In this document: piece by piece, positions 15,240 through 24,111 of the stretch
Layout of the letters: each line of letters begins with the position of its first letter
How positions within the stretch are numbered: the stretch's first letter is position 1
Source: Nitrososphaerota archaeon
Lineage (GTDB): Archaea; Thermoproteota; EX4484-205; JAAOZP01
NCBI GenBank assembly: GCA_011605725.1
Contig: JAAOZP010000004.1
Coordinates: 62,001 to 126,000 of the forward strand
Direction: 5' to 3'
DNA length: 64,000 nucleotides
The notes under the pieces: generated by a model
The model's input: the letters and a program-made list of their open reading frames with translations, nothing else
Told to the model about the DNA's origin: nothing
The model's database searches: none
Program-made: the position numbers and the translations under genes

Positions 15240-18200
15240 AGGGACACCACCGTTTCCCTCGCATAGATGCCGTTCGGCCTATCTAAGGCATAGACCAGCA
15301 GCTCTCCGCCGACGCCCCTTACTATGAACATCACCTTCCCCTCAAGATCCGTTATGCCTACCTGGTTCGTCTCGAACACCTTAACCCTCAGGTTGCTGAC
15401 GGGCATGAGGCTATGCGCCCAAACCGCCTTAACGTTAACAGCGTTCCCCTCCCTCGTCACGTTCAATAAAATCCTGGTGAACAGGAAGGAAAGACGGGTG
15501 CTTTCTCCGAATATCGCTCCGTCGCTCGCCGCAACTGAGCCGGCGTACTTTCCATCCGCCCCGCTCACCTTGATGACTATGATTCCGCTCTCATTCGCCA
15601 GTGCAGAATACCCGAGGAGGCTTGCCGAGGCTCCGGCTGCAGGCACCCCGCTATGAGAATAGCTCAGCTTAGCTGCGACGCTCAACATAGAATAGCTGTT
15701 GGCCCAGTATTCTCCCCCAACGTTGATTCCCTCAACGCTCATCACTTCAACGATGATCCTCGTGAACACTAAAGTGATGTTAAGCCCTCCCGGGATAATC
15801 CTGCTGTTCCTCATCGCAGTATAGCATAGCTTGACGGCTTCGTCAACGCCGCTGTATGAGAAAGTTATGCTCCCCCCGTCCGGCACAACCATCCTATTCC
15901 CCTCAGAGTCGTTGACGATCGTTCCGACGGCTGGGCCTCCATTCTTATAATGGACGTTTATCGTCAGGGTCACCGTCGAGTTGCTCTGCGCCCAATATTC
16001 GTTTCCCCTTCTAGCCGCTCCCTTCACTTCGACTATTGAGAGCTCAACCCCCGGCACGACAAGGATTTTACACGGCCCGCACGGCAGGAAATCATCCAGT
16101 ACGAACGTCGCGTTGAACGGGGAGTCGAGTATTCTCAGCGTGAAGTTGGCCGGCGTCCCCCTAGTTATGTTTCCCTCAACCCACCTAATCTTGAGGCCGT
16201 TCAGCGTCTTACCGTTATAGCTTAAGCGAACATTAAGGATCAAGCTCACATCCTCGCCAGGCGCTCCGGCAACAACCTCGCTAGACGATTCGATCCTAAC
16301 GTCTGTGAAGACAATGTCAAGCGGAGTGCTGCCGTTAACGATTCCGTCGCTGACAACTATGTTTCCATCATACTCCCTATCCCTGTCGCTTAGGCTTATC
16401 ACCGCGCTTCCCTTCGAATCGGTTTCAGAGTACTTGAAGAAGCCCGCTTTCGCATAAGCGGCGCTACTTCCATCATGTGAATACCTCGCCCTTATCGCTA
16501 TGGATACATTCGCCCCGTTTCCAGCATAATATACGCCGTTAAACGGTATTGCGACCCTAACCTCCTTCTCTACGATTATTCTCGAGAATACAAGCGTGAC
16601 GTTAACCTTATCCAGAGCCCTTCCGCTATTGCTGAACAACGTGTAGCTTATCGTTTTAATGCAATCGCCCGCATTGTAATAGAACGTCGCCGTACCATTC
16701 GAATCAGTTAACGCCACATTCCCGTATGAGTCGACTATCCTCATTCCAGTAGAAGATACGTTTAGGCTTGAGAGGCGTGGCTTAAGCCTAACCATGGCCG
16801 TTAAGCCGCTTTGAAGCCAGTACTTCGAATCCCTCAGCGTTCCATTTACCCTTGCGGTGAGCGTCGCGTTCACCGAAACCACCCTTACAACCACATTCCT
16901 GTAGCATGGTAGGAAGCCCTCGAGGATGAACGTCGCATTCTCCGAGCCCTTATCCGGAACTTTCAGGATGAAGTTGGCAGGCGTATCCTCAACCATGTTT
17001 TTCTCAACCAGCTTAACCTTCAAGCCGCTTAGGAACTCGCCGTTGTACGTTAGCCTCGCCCTTATCGTTACGGCTGCATCGTCCCCCGGAAATCCTTCCA
17101 CAATCATGCTTGAAGACTCCAGCGCCACATCGGTGAACACTAGAGTAAGTTTCTCATTTCCATCCACCACCCCGTCGCTTGCGACAATCAGCCCATCATA
17201 TTTCCTTTGACAGCCTTTCAGGCTAAACGTGGCAGCGCCGTTGACATCCGTCCTCGTTGAAAAATCCAAGTATCTTATCGAACAATTCGGTACTGATGCT
17301 CCGTTATGGGCATACGTAGCATTTATAGCGATGCTCACGTCCGCATCGTTACATCCATACCATGCGTCGCCGAAACGTACGGCATCAACCTTCACCCCAA
17401 GAATTATCCTAGTGAACACGAGCGTCAGGTTGATCTTCCCGCTAAGCGCGTATCCCCTGTCGATGGCGAGGAAGCTTAACGAAAGGGATTTGTCGCCATC
17501 TGAGTAAGAGAACTCGACGAAGCCCTTCTCATTCGCCGATTTCGTCGATCTACCGTCGGTAACGGTTATCGTTGTCGGCGGGTCGCTGCAGTACACGTAT
17601 TCCGCCTTCAGCTTAACCACAACGTTGGACCCACTTTTAGCCCAGTACTCCATACCCCTCTTACTCGCGCCAACGTCTTCCAACGAGAGCTTAACAGTCC
17701 TCGGTATGAGGGTAACGTTGACCTCGGGACATGGGAGGAAGCCGAGGAGCCTAAAGGTCGCGTTAGCAGGCGAGGAGGGTATCTCCACGTAGAATGGAGT
17801 CGACGTTTCCCCAACGATGCCTCCCTGAACCCATTCGACCCTAAGGCCGCTCAGGTATTCGTCGCTATAGCTCAGGCGAGCATAGATCGTTACCGATGTT
17901 TTAGCCCCCGGCGCCGCCTTAATTATGCTATTCGAGGGCTTGAGCTCAACGTCGGTGAAGATTAAGTCGAGATCCGTGCTTCCATCGACTACCCTGTCTG
18001 AGGCCATCGCCGTGTCCTTGTATTCCTCATCGCTACCGCTAAGCACGAAGCTCGCCACCCCGCTTCCATTGGTCCTTGAGGAAAGGCCCAGTAGGCTTAC
18101 GGTAGCATTTGCCACGGGCTTCCCGTTATGCGAATAAGATGCTTTCAGGAGTATATTCACGTTCCATCCATTACTCGCATAGTAAACTCCATTGAAGATG

Positions 18201-20902
18201 ACGACATTGCTGGCGGAGGCCTTCAGATTTATCCTGGAGAAGATGATCGTCGGTCCACGCAGGCTTCCCAATGCATGTCCCTCGTTGTCATAGGCGGTGT
18301 AGACCGGTGAGATCTCATGATCCGAATAATTATAGGAGAATCCAACGACCCCATTGGAATCCGCAACCGCCACATTACCTTCAGTATCCTTCACCACCAT
18401 GCCTCTGGTGGAATCGTTGCAGTACAGGAAGCTAACGCTCAGCTTCACCCTGATAACCGAGCCGCTCTTATTCCAGTATTCACCATTCCTCGGCATAGCG
18501 TTCTCGACAGAAAGGAGGGTGAGTTTCACGTTCTTCGGTATTAAGACCACATTGAGGGGTTTGCAGGATATGAAGTCCACGAGCTCAAATGTCATATTGG
18601 CTCGGGATTGTGGCATCGTCAGCGTGAAGGCCGCGGGCGTCTTCTTAACGATGCCTCCCTGAACCCATCTGACATCGACCTCATCAATGAAGCTCTTGTT
18701 ATACGTAAGATAGGCCTTTAGCACTACGTCGAAGCTTTCCCCAGGGGAACCCTTTATCAGGTAGCAGGGCTCGTCACGCCTAAACGGGATTAAGGATACT
18801 CCGGTGAAAACGATCGTCACGGGGTTTGTCTGCCCTGATATCACCCACTTGCTCGCATATATCCTGCTCGAGATCTCCTCGTCGTTTGAGCATATGTTGA
18901 ACTCCACATCGCCATTAGAATCAGTTGTCCTGCTCAGGTTGAAGAAGTAGACATTCGCCCCTGAAACAGGGTTTCCATTGTGGGAATACTTCGCATTCAC
19001 CCTGAGCTTCACATTCGTCCCATTAGGTGCGAAATACTTTCCGTTGAAAAGGATGGCATTACTTATGCTGGTTGTGAGGAGGATCCTAGTGTAGACTATG
19101 GTGATGCTTTTAGCGTCGCTCCATCCATCGTAATCATCATAATAGACGTATTCTACAACGAAGTAGTGATAGTATTTTACCTTATCCATATCACCGTAGT
19201 AGAACGTGGCTTTTCCGCTGGAATCCGTTTTAACCGTGTGGCCATCGCAGTCGAATACCGAGACCCCCTTAGCGTATTCTCCAGTATCCTCAAGTTGAGC
19301 GTAGACCTCAACCGTGGCGCCGCCCCTTGCGCAGTCAACCCAGTATTCGTCCCCGCTTAGGCGGGAGGCTCCATAGACTACAGCCGACAGCTTGAACCAT
19401 ATCCACCTCACCGTAATGCTTGCATTAGTCATGTGCGTTATCCCCTTATAGGAGGAGGGCATGAACACGTAGGATCTTCTACCGCTGCCTGGGCTGTTCA
19501 AAGAATAGTAATCCATTTTGGAGAACTCGCCTAAAGCATCCACAGTCTTTATACCTAGGGAAAGCTCATTGGCCTTGCTAACCTCCACGTAGGCCTCTGT
19601 TTCCGAAGGCCTCTTCAGCGCGAGGGGAATTTTCCCTCTATGCGTCACCGCACATGCCTCAGCTGGAATCGCCTTCAGCTCGTCGAAATGAATGTTAAGC
19701 CTGCATTCTAAGGATAGTTGAAGCGTACTCGTCTTCCCCTTTGAAGTGTAATTTACGCTAGCCGTACAGATGTCCTGAAAGCCCTCCACCCTGCATTCCT
19801 CCCCCTTGTAGTATCTCTCCGGGGTTCTGAAGGAGCACCATTGTGGAATACCATCTTTGACGCCATAGTACTCCGCGACAAACTTCCACCTTACTTCTGA
19901 ACCCCTGTTCGCCCAAACGTTAAAGGTCGTGCCGCTCCTCTCCCGGTATCCCTCTCCAGTATCGCCAGTTATATCCAGGCTGGAGAGCTGAATATCAGTA
20001 ACTAAGTATTTTGCACCCCTGTAGCCAACGAGATCACCGTTGCTTACTGCTACTGCAACGTTCTTAAGGCCGACTGAGTCAGCGCCCTCATTATAGTAGG
20101 CGTTGATGCTCCAACCGTTCTCCGGTTCGACTCCCGGCGGAGAGCCATGGAGCCCTATGACGACTGAGTCTCTGAAATACCAGCGGTCAAAGTTTTCAGC
20201 TTTAAAGCTAACTGTCATCTGCTTACCTCGGAGAGAAGAGTCGCCCTCGCCCGTTCTGAAAGCATTTCCCCATTTCGCCTCCCACTCCACCTTGATTATC
20301 GTCCCACTTTCCGAGGGAATTGTGAATTTGAAAGTGTGCGTTGCGTAATCAGCGTCTCTATAGCAGGTGGCGCTATGCTCATCGGCATGAACAATTATCG
20401 TCTTCTTCTCAACAACCCTTATCGTGACGGAGGGCGTATTCCCTCCGCTGTTTACTGTGATCGAAAGCCTTATCGTATGGGAGCCCTTCGAGGTTTCACA
20501 CACGTTTTTGAAGTCGGTTGAGCCCCAGTTTCCGCTGCCCAACTGGTATTTGACAACATCATCCAGATAAAGCTTAAGGTCCTTCCCATCCGGACTCTGA
20601 TTATTGTCGTATTTTATCTGGAGAATCCCGTAGTCCCAGTTTACAACAACGTTGTCGCTATGGTCGCACACATAGTAATAATGAAGCTGCTGATAGCTCG
20701 CAGTATACTCGTAGACAATTCTCGTATACGTCACCCTTGCCTCAAGCGTATTCCTATCCAGATTGCTCCAAGCATAAGAATCGGGCGGAGGAGCCGAGGA
20801 AACGGGAATCCAGGAAAGTGTGAAATGTGAGAGAATAACGGCAACTATTACTAGGGTTGTGGGAATTGACAATAATATCTGGAGATTTGGATATCTCCTC
20901 AA
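15236..20902 (-). CDS. Giant secreted Ig-like repeat protein (cassette A)
   Basis: 1888 residues from a TTG start; TATA-like TTATAAAG on the minus strand at about 20925-20932 lies 23-30 bases upstream. Residues 8-30 form a signal peptide (LSIPTTLVIVAVILSHFTLS). From about residue 600 the protein is a tandem array with a period near 278 residues: each unit has the start signature (V/I)F(T/S)RI, then a YSHNG motif, a TDxNG beta-turn, a FTDV segment, a GxPG segment and an EYW(A/N)xSGS segment, i.e. several Ig-like folds per unit. Four full units and a partial fifth are seen. No C-terminal anchor, so it is probably released or held by the partner protein encoded next (4-base overlap). A surface adhesin or filament is likely. 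Confidence 0.75.
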   Translation of the reverse strand: MRRYPNLQILLSIPTTLVIVAVILSHFTLSWIPVSSAPPPDSYAWSNLDRNTLEARVTYTRIVYEYTASYQQLHYYYVCDHSDNVVVNWDYGILQIKYDNNQSPDGKDLKLYLDDVVKYQLGSGNWGSTDFKNVCETSKGSHTIRLSITVNSGGNTPSVTIRVVEKKTIIVHADEHSATCYRDADYATHTFKFTIPSESGTIIKVEWEAKWGNAFRTGEGDSSLRGKQMTVSFKAENFDRWYFRDSVVIGLHGSPPGVEPENGWSINAYYNEGADSVGLKNVAVAVSNGDLVGYRGAKYLVTDIQLSSLDITGDTGEGYRERSGTTFNVWANRGSEVRWKFVAEYYGVKDGIPQWCSFRTPERYYKGEECRVEGFQDICTASVNYTSKGKTSTLQLSLECRLNIHFDELKAIPAEACAVTHRGKIPLALKRPSETEAYVEVSKANELSLGIKTVDALGEFSKMDYYSLNSPGSGRRSYVFMPSSYKGITHMTNASITVRWIWFKLSAVVYGASRLSGDEYWVDCARGGATVEVYAQLEDTGEYAKGVSVFDCDGHTVKTDSSGKATFYYGDMDKVKYYHYFVVEYVYYDDYDGWSDAKSITIVYTRILLTTSISNAILFNGKYFAPNGTNVKLRVNAKYSHNGNPVSGANVYFFNLSRTTDSNGDVEFNICSNDEEISSRIYASKWVISGQTNPVTIVFTGVSLIPFRRDEPCYLIKGSPGESFDVVLKAYLTYNKSFIDEVDVRWVQGGIVKKTPAAFTLTMPQSRANMTFELVDFISCKPLNVVLIPKNVKLTLLSVENAMPRNGEYWNKSGSVIRVKLSVSFLYCNDSTRGMVVKDTEGNVAVADSNGVVGFSYNYSDHEISPVYTAYDNEGHALGSLRGPTIIFSRINLKASASNVVIFNGVYYASNGWNVNILLKASYSHNGKPVANATVSLLGLSSRTNGSGVASFVLSGSDEEYKDTAMASDRVVDGSTDLDLIFTDVELKPSNSIIKAAPGAKTSVTIYARLSYSDEYLSGLRVEWVQGGIVGETSTPFYVEIPSSPANATFRLLGFLPCPEVNVTLIPRTVKLSLEDVGASKRGMEYWAKSGSNVVVKLKAEYVYCSDPPTTITVTDGRSTKSANEKGFVEFSYSDGDKSLSLSFLAIDRGYALSGKINLTLVFTRIILGVKVDAVRFGDAWYGCNDADVSIAINATYAHNGASVPNCSIRYLDFSTRTDVNGAATFSLKGCQRKYDGLIVASDGVVDGNEKLTLVFTDVALESSSMIVEGFPGDDAAVTIRARLTYNGEFLSGLKVKLVEKNMVEDTPANFILKVPDKGSENATFILEGFLPCYRNVVVRVVSVNATLTARVNGTLRDSKYWLQSGLTAMVRLKPRLSSLNVSSTGMRIVDSYGNVALTDSNGTATFYYNAGDCIKTISYTLFSNSGRALDKVNVTLVFSRIIVEKEVRVAIPFNGVYYAGNGANVSIAIRARYSHDGSSAAYAKAGFFKYSETDSKGSAVISLSDRDREYDGNIVVSDGIVNGSTPLDIVFTDVRIESSSEVVAGAPGEDVSLILNVRLSYNGKTLNGLKIRWVEGNITRGTPANFTLRILDSPFNATFVLDDFLPCGPCKILVVPGVELSIVEVKGAARRGNEYWAQSNSTVTLTINVHYKNGGPAVGTIVNDSEGNRMVVPDGGSITFSYSGVDEAVKLCYTAMRNSRIIPGGLNITLVFTRIIVEVMSVEGINVGGEYWANSYSMLSVAAKLSYSHSGVPAAGASASLLGYSALANESGIIVIKVSGADGKYAGSVAASDGAIFGESTRLSFLFTRILLNVTREGNAVNVKAVWAHSLMPVSNLRVKVFETNQVGITDLEGKVMFIVRGVGGELLVYALDRPNGIYARETVVSL
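15480..19100 (-). repeat. Tandem ~830-bp coding repeats within the 1888-residue gene
   Basis: The repeat signature (V/I)F/Y(T/S)RI is encoded near 19090, 18225, 17405, 16580, 15760 and 15470, giving a regular spacing of about 820-865 bp between the first five. The units are diverged in DNA but keep residue landmarks such as YSHNG, FTDV and EYW, so they arose by old tandem duplication. Confidence 0.7.
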
Positions 20903-20921
20903 CGTTTATATTAAAAAGCTT

Positions 20922-20936
20922 TAAGATCTTTATAAG
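20922..20936 (-). promoter_or_regulatory. Probable promoter of the cassette A operon
   Basis: On the minus strand GCTTATAAAGATCTTAAAGC precedes the TTG start by about 25 bases. Two TATA-like elements overlap in it. The plus-strand gene at 21032 has its own TATA-like CTTAAAAACC at about 21003-21012. These are the only signals I see in the 129-base divergent gap. Confidence 0.4.
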
Positions 20937-21031
20937 CTTAACCTAAGTTAGACGACTCTCCTATGAGAATTATGAGAATGTTACTAACATTATGTAAACA
21001 AACTTAAAAACCCGAAATCCCTCTGAATACT

Positions 21032-22273
21032 ATGAGAAAAATCGTGGCAATACTGCTTATGACAATCACTCTCTTATCGACGAGCCCCATGCATACTGAA
21101 AGCGTTGAGGAATATAAACTGCATAGTAAAATACGTATCTATGATGATTCTATGTTTGATGCTGAGCACGGCGTAGTTAGAGGAAGTGGAACTAAAGACG
21201 ACCCTTATATCATAGAGGGCTGGAAAATAGATGCATCTAAAGGTGTTGGAATCTACATAAGGGACACTGAACCCTACTTCGTCATAAGGAATTGTCTGAT
21301 AGAAAACGGAAGCAGGGGTGAAATCCCCTTCGAGGGCATTGTCCTCGAGTGGGTGAGGAACGGGAGAATCGAGAACTGCATCTTTAGAAACAACAGGTAT
21401 GGAATAAGGGTTTATGAATCGTCAAACATTACGATAGTGAACTGCGCAGTGTACAATAGCAGCGGCTATATAGAAATGATGAAGATGGGGATTTCGGAGG
21501 GGGCGATCGAGGTTGATGTCTCGGAAAACGTGACCATAATTGGGTGCAAATTGCACAGGAACTATGGCGACGGCGTCTTCCTCGCCTTTACGAATCATAG
21601 CGTCGTAAGGGACTGCGAGGCATGTGGGAACCTCGTCGGAGGGGTTTCAATATGGTGGTCAAGCGATAACCTTGTGACGAATTGCACGGTATGCAACAAC
21701 ACGAGGGGCATTTATCTAGTCAAGGCGTCAAACAACACGGTGAGGGGTTGCAAGGCTTATGGCAACGGTCATGGGTTAAGCATCCTAGCATCGTCAGGTA
21801 ACGTGATAACGGGTTGCACGGTTAGTGGAAATTACAGGGGGATTTACATAGACCCGTTTGCGACTAACCTGGTTTACAATAACTTCTTCAACAACACTGG
21901 GAAATTCTTATTTAGGAATGAAACCCTTTCAGCGAAGAATTGGGAGATTCAGGGGGGCTACAACTTTTCCACGTGTAAATGGAACACTTCCAAGGTTAGG
22001 GGAAGGAGCATAGCTGGTGGACAATACATCGGTGGAAACTATTGGGACGATTACAATGGGGCGGATGAGGACAAGGATGGGATAGGAGACACCAATATTC
22101 CGTATGGGCCTGGGGATTATTTACCCCTGGTTAGGGTCGAGGTAGCGGAGGAGAAGCCATCGACATGGTTACAAGCTTGGATGATTGCGCGCTTTATTCC
22201 AATTATCGTAATGGTCATGGTTGTCGCATACCTCTTGATTAAGCGTAGGAGGCAGGCGGTTAAAAGTGGTTGA
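21032..22273 (+). CDS. NosD-like parallel beta-helix surface protein
   Basis: 413 residues: signal peptide (IVAILLMTITLLSTSPM), then a domain starting IYDDSMFDAEHGVVRGSGTK-DDPYIIEGW and repeats of about 22 residues such as NCLIENGS, NCIFRNNRYGIRVYESSNIT and NCTVCNNTRGIYLVKASNNT, the ladders of a right-handed parallel beta-helix (NosD/CASH family). A segment GGNYWDDYNGADEDKDGIGD looks calcium-binding. A C-terminal membrane helix (FIPIIVMVMVVAYLLI) and basic tail anchor it outside the cell. Such domains bind or process polysaccharides. The next gene is a paralogue. Confidence 0.8.
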   Translation: MRKIVAILLMTITLLSTSPMHTESVEEYKLHSKIRIYDDSMFDAEHGVVRGSGTKDDPYIIEGWKIDASKGVGIYIRDTEPYFVIRNCLIENGSRGEIPFEGIVLEWVRNGRIENCIFRNNRYGIRVYESSNITIVNCAVYNSSGYIEMMKMGISEGAIEVDVSENVTIIGCKLHRNYGDGVFLAFTNHSVVRDCEACGNLVGGVSIWWSSDNLVTNCTVCNNTRGIYLVKASNNTVRGCKAYGNGHGLSILASSGNVITGCTVSGNYRGIYIDPFATNLVYNNFFNNTGKFLFRNETLSAKNWEIQGGYNFSTCKWNTSKVRGRSIAGGQYIGGNYWDDYNGADEDKDGIGDTNIPYGPGDYLPLVRVEVAEEKPSTWLQAWMIARFIPIIVMVMVVAYLLIKRRRQAVKSG

Positions 22274-22274
22274 T

Positions 22275-23789
22275 ATGAGAAGGCTGCTATTGATCATCAT
22301 GCTTACCCTAAGCCTTACCCTATTCGTTAACGCGGAGCCCCAGGGGAGAAAAGGGCATGCACCCATATGCATAAATGGCGACAGGGACTTCGAGAGATGG
22401 GGAATAGCTGGAAAGGGGAGCGGGGATGAACCATACGTGGTCGAGAACATTGAAATAAGAAGCTTGACGATGAACGGAATAGAGGTCTGGAATACTAAAT
22501 CCCACCTCGTCATAAGGAACGTCTTCATAGAGGGGAATGGAAGCTTTACCGGCATCTACCTTTACAATGTGGAGAATGTGAGGATAGAGAACTGCGAGCT
22601 TAAGGGCAACGCGTTCGGAATCCTGGTTCAAAACTCTTCGAACACAGTTATAATGGGCTGTAAGGTTGGTAACGGATCGATTGGGATCTTCGTCAACTCC
22701 TCCTCTAATATAGCGATAATCGGCTCTGAAGCGCTTAACAGCAGCGTCGGAATATACGTTAAGCTTTCCTTGAACTGCACAGCAGCCAATTGCACTCTAT
22801 CTAAAAACAAAAATGGAATTATGCTCGACTCATCCTCCTCAAACATGGTTTACAATTGCACAGTGGTTGAGAACGATTTGGGCATCATGCTCCTCTCCTC
22901 CACGAACAACACTATCTACAATAACCGCTTTAACAACGAAATCGACTGGCATGTTGCTGGAAACTCGACTGGAAACAGGTGGAACGTCTCAAAAACTAGT
23001 GGAAGGAACATCATCGGAGGACCGTTTATCGGCGGAAACCAGTGGAACAGTTACAAGGGCGTTGACAAGGATAAGGATGGAATCGGAGACACTGATGTTC
23101 CATACGGCCCCGGAGACTATCTTCCATTGGTGAAGTATAAGAATTCACCGCCAAAAGCGGATTTCTTCCATTATCCCTCTAAGGTAAAGTGCATGGGTGA
23201 GGTCATTTTCCTGGATAATTCAACGGATCCGGATGGCGAGGTGGTGAGCTGGATGTGGGATTTCGGAGACGGTGGAAACGCCACCGGCATGAGCGTTAGG
23301 CATGTGTTCAGGAAGAAAGGCAACTACACGGTTAGGCTGAGGGTTATGGATGACGGAGGGCTTGAGGCGAACTGTGAGAAAGTCATTGTCGTGTACAACT
23401 CGCCGCCCAAAGCAGGCTTCACATACTCGCCGATCGAGCCGAGGGTTAATGAAACAATCATTTTCACGAGCAACTCAACCGATGTTGACGGGAGGATTGT
23501 GAGCTGGGAATGGGAATTCGGAGACGGAGCCAAAGATGCTGGTGAAAACGTGACTCATGCGTATAGGAGGGAGGGAAACTACACGATAATCCTTCTGGTT
23601 AGGGACGATGAGGGGGATACGGATTGGTGCTTCGCAACGATAAGCGTTAAGCCGGCTTTAAGAACTGAGGGAAGAGGTGCAGAATACTTTCCGTGGATCC
23701 CAGTTGCCATGGTCACTATAGCGATTATAGCGACGTCTACGTACGTTGTGCTTAGGAAGCGTTTGATGCAAAGACGAGAGCGAGCTTAA
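22275..23789 (+). CDS. NosD-like beta-helix protein with two PKD domains
   Basis: 504 residues from the ATG at 22275; a GTG at 22266 would add three residues and overlap the previous gene. Signal peptide, then beta-helix rungs (NCELKGNAFGILVQNSSNTV), the same GGNQWNSYKGVDKDKDGIGD calcium-type segment as its upstream neighbour, two PKD domains (WMWDFGDGGNATGMSVRHVF and WEWEFGDGAKDAGENVTHAY), and a C-terminal membrane helix (IPVAMVTIAIIATSTYVVL). Start and stop of the two genes are one base apart, so they form an operon of tandem paralogues, the second having gained PKD modules. Confidence 0.8.
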   Translation: MRRLLLIIMLTLSLTLFVNAEPQGRKGHAPICINGDRDFERWGIAGKGSGDEPYVVENIEIRSLTMNGIEVWNTKSHLVIRNVFIEGNGSFTGIYLYNVENVRIENCELKGNAFGILVQNSSNTVIMGCKVGNGSIGIFVNSSSNIAIIGSEALNSSVGIYVKLSLNCTAANCTLSKNKNGIMLDSSSSNMVYNCTVVENDLGIMLLSSTNNTIYNNRFNNEIDWHVAGNSTGNRWNVSKTSGRNIIGGPFIGGNQWNSYKGVDKDKDGIGDTDVPYGPGDYLPLVKYKNSPPKADFFHYPSKVKCMGEVIFLDNSTDPDGEVVSWMWDFGDGGNATGMSVRHVFRKKGNYTVRLRVMDDGGLEANCEKVIVVYNSPPKAGFTYSPIEPRVNETIIFTSNSTDVDGRIVSWEWEFGDGAKDAGENVTHAYRREGNYTIILLVRDDEGDTDWCFATISVKPALRTEGRGAEYFPWIPVAMVTIAIIATSTYVVLRKRLMQRRERA

Positions 23790-24111
23790 GAAGCTGAGGG
23801 AAGAAGCACACAACTCCTAGAGAATAGTGGGAGAAGAAGAGCTTGAAAAATACCTTAGGGAAGATGGCAATTCGTAACATCCTGCCTTCGCAGAGAATAC
23901 TGATGAGGAAAACATAATGCTAAGTTTATGCATTTGAAACGTTTCTAACTGGAGAGTACACTCCATACTGTTGATGAAATATTTTTATGCTTAGACCTCT
24001 TGCTTAAAACCCGTGGCGAAGTGCGCCTACCGCGGGGAGAAGATAAGGGAGATTGAGGAGCGCGCGCGCTGATTTGCTCGCTCTATTTGCTCGTCAGAGC
24101 TTTTTCGGAAG
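23790..24111. other. Gap of 322 bases with decayed coding remnants
   Basis: No intact gene. Short Glu/Lys-rich frames without starts follow the NosD gene (about 23790-23870). A GTG-initiated frame at 24012-24071 reads VAKCAYRGEKIREIEERAR and ends in the GC palindrome at 24059-24070. Possibly tails of lost genes at an island border. Confidence 0.35.
24059..24070. repeat. GC palindrome copy, 12-bp form (AGCGCGCGCGCT)
   Basis: Perfect palindrome in the convergent gap between the NosD genes and the DNA ligase gene. It is the last copy before a 14-kb block of housekeeping genes with no good match. Confidence 0.6.
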
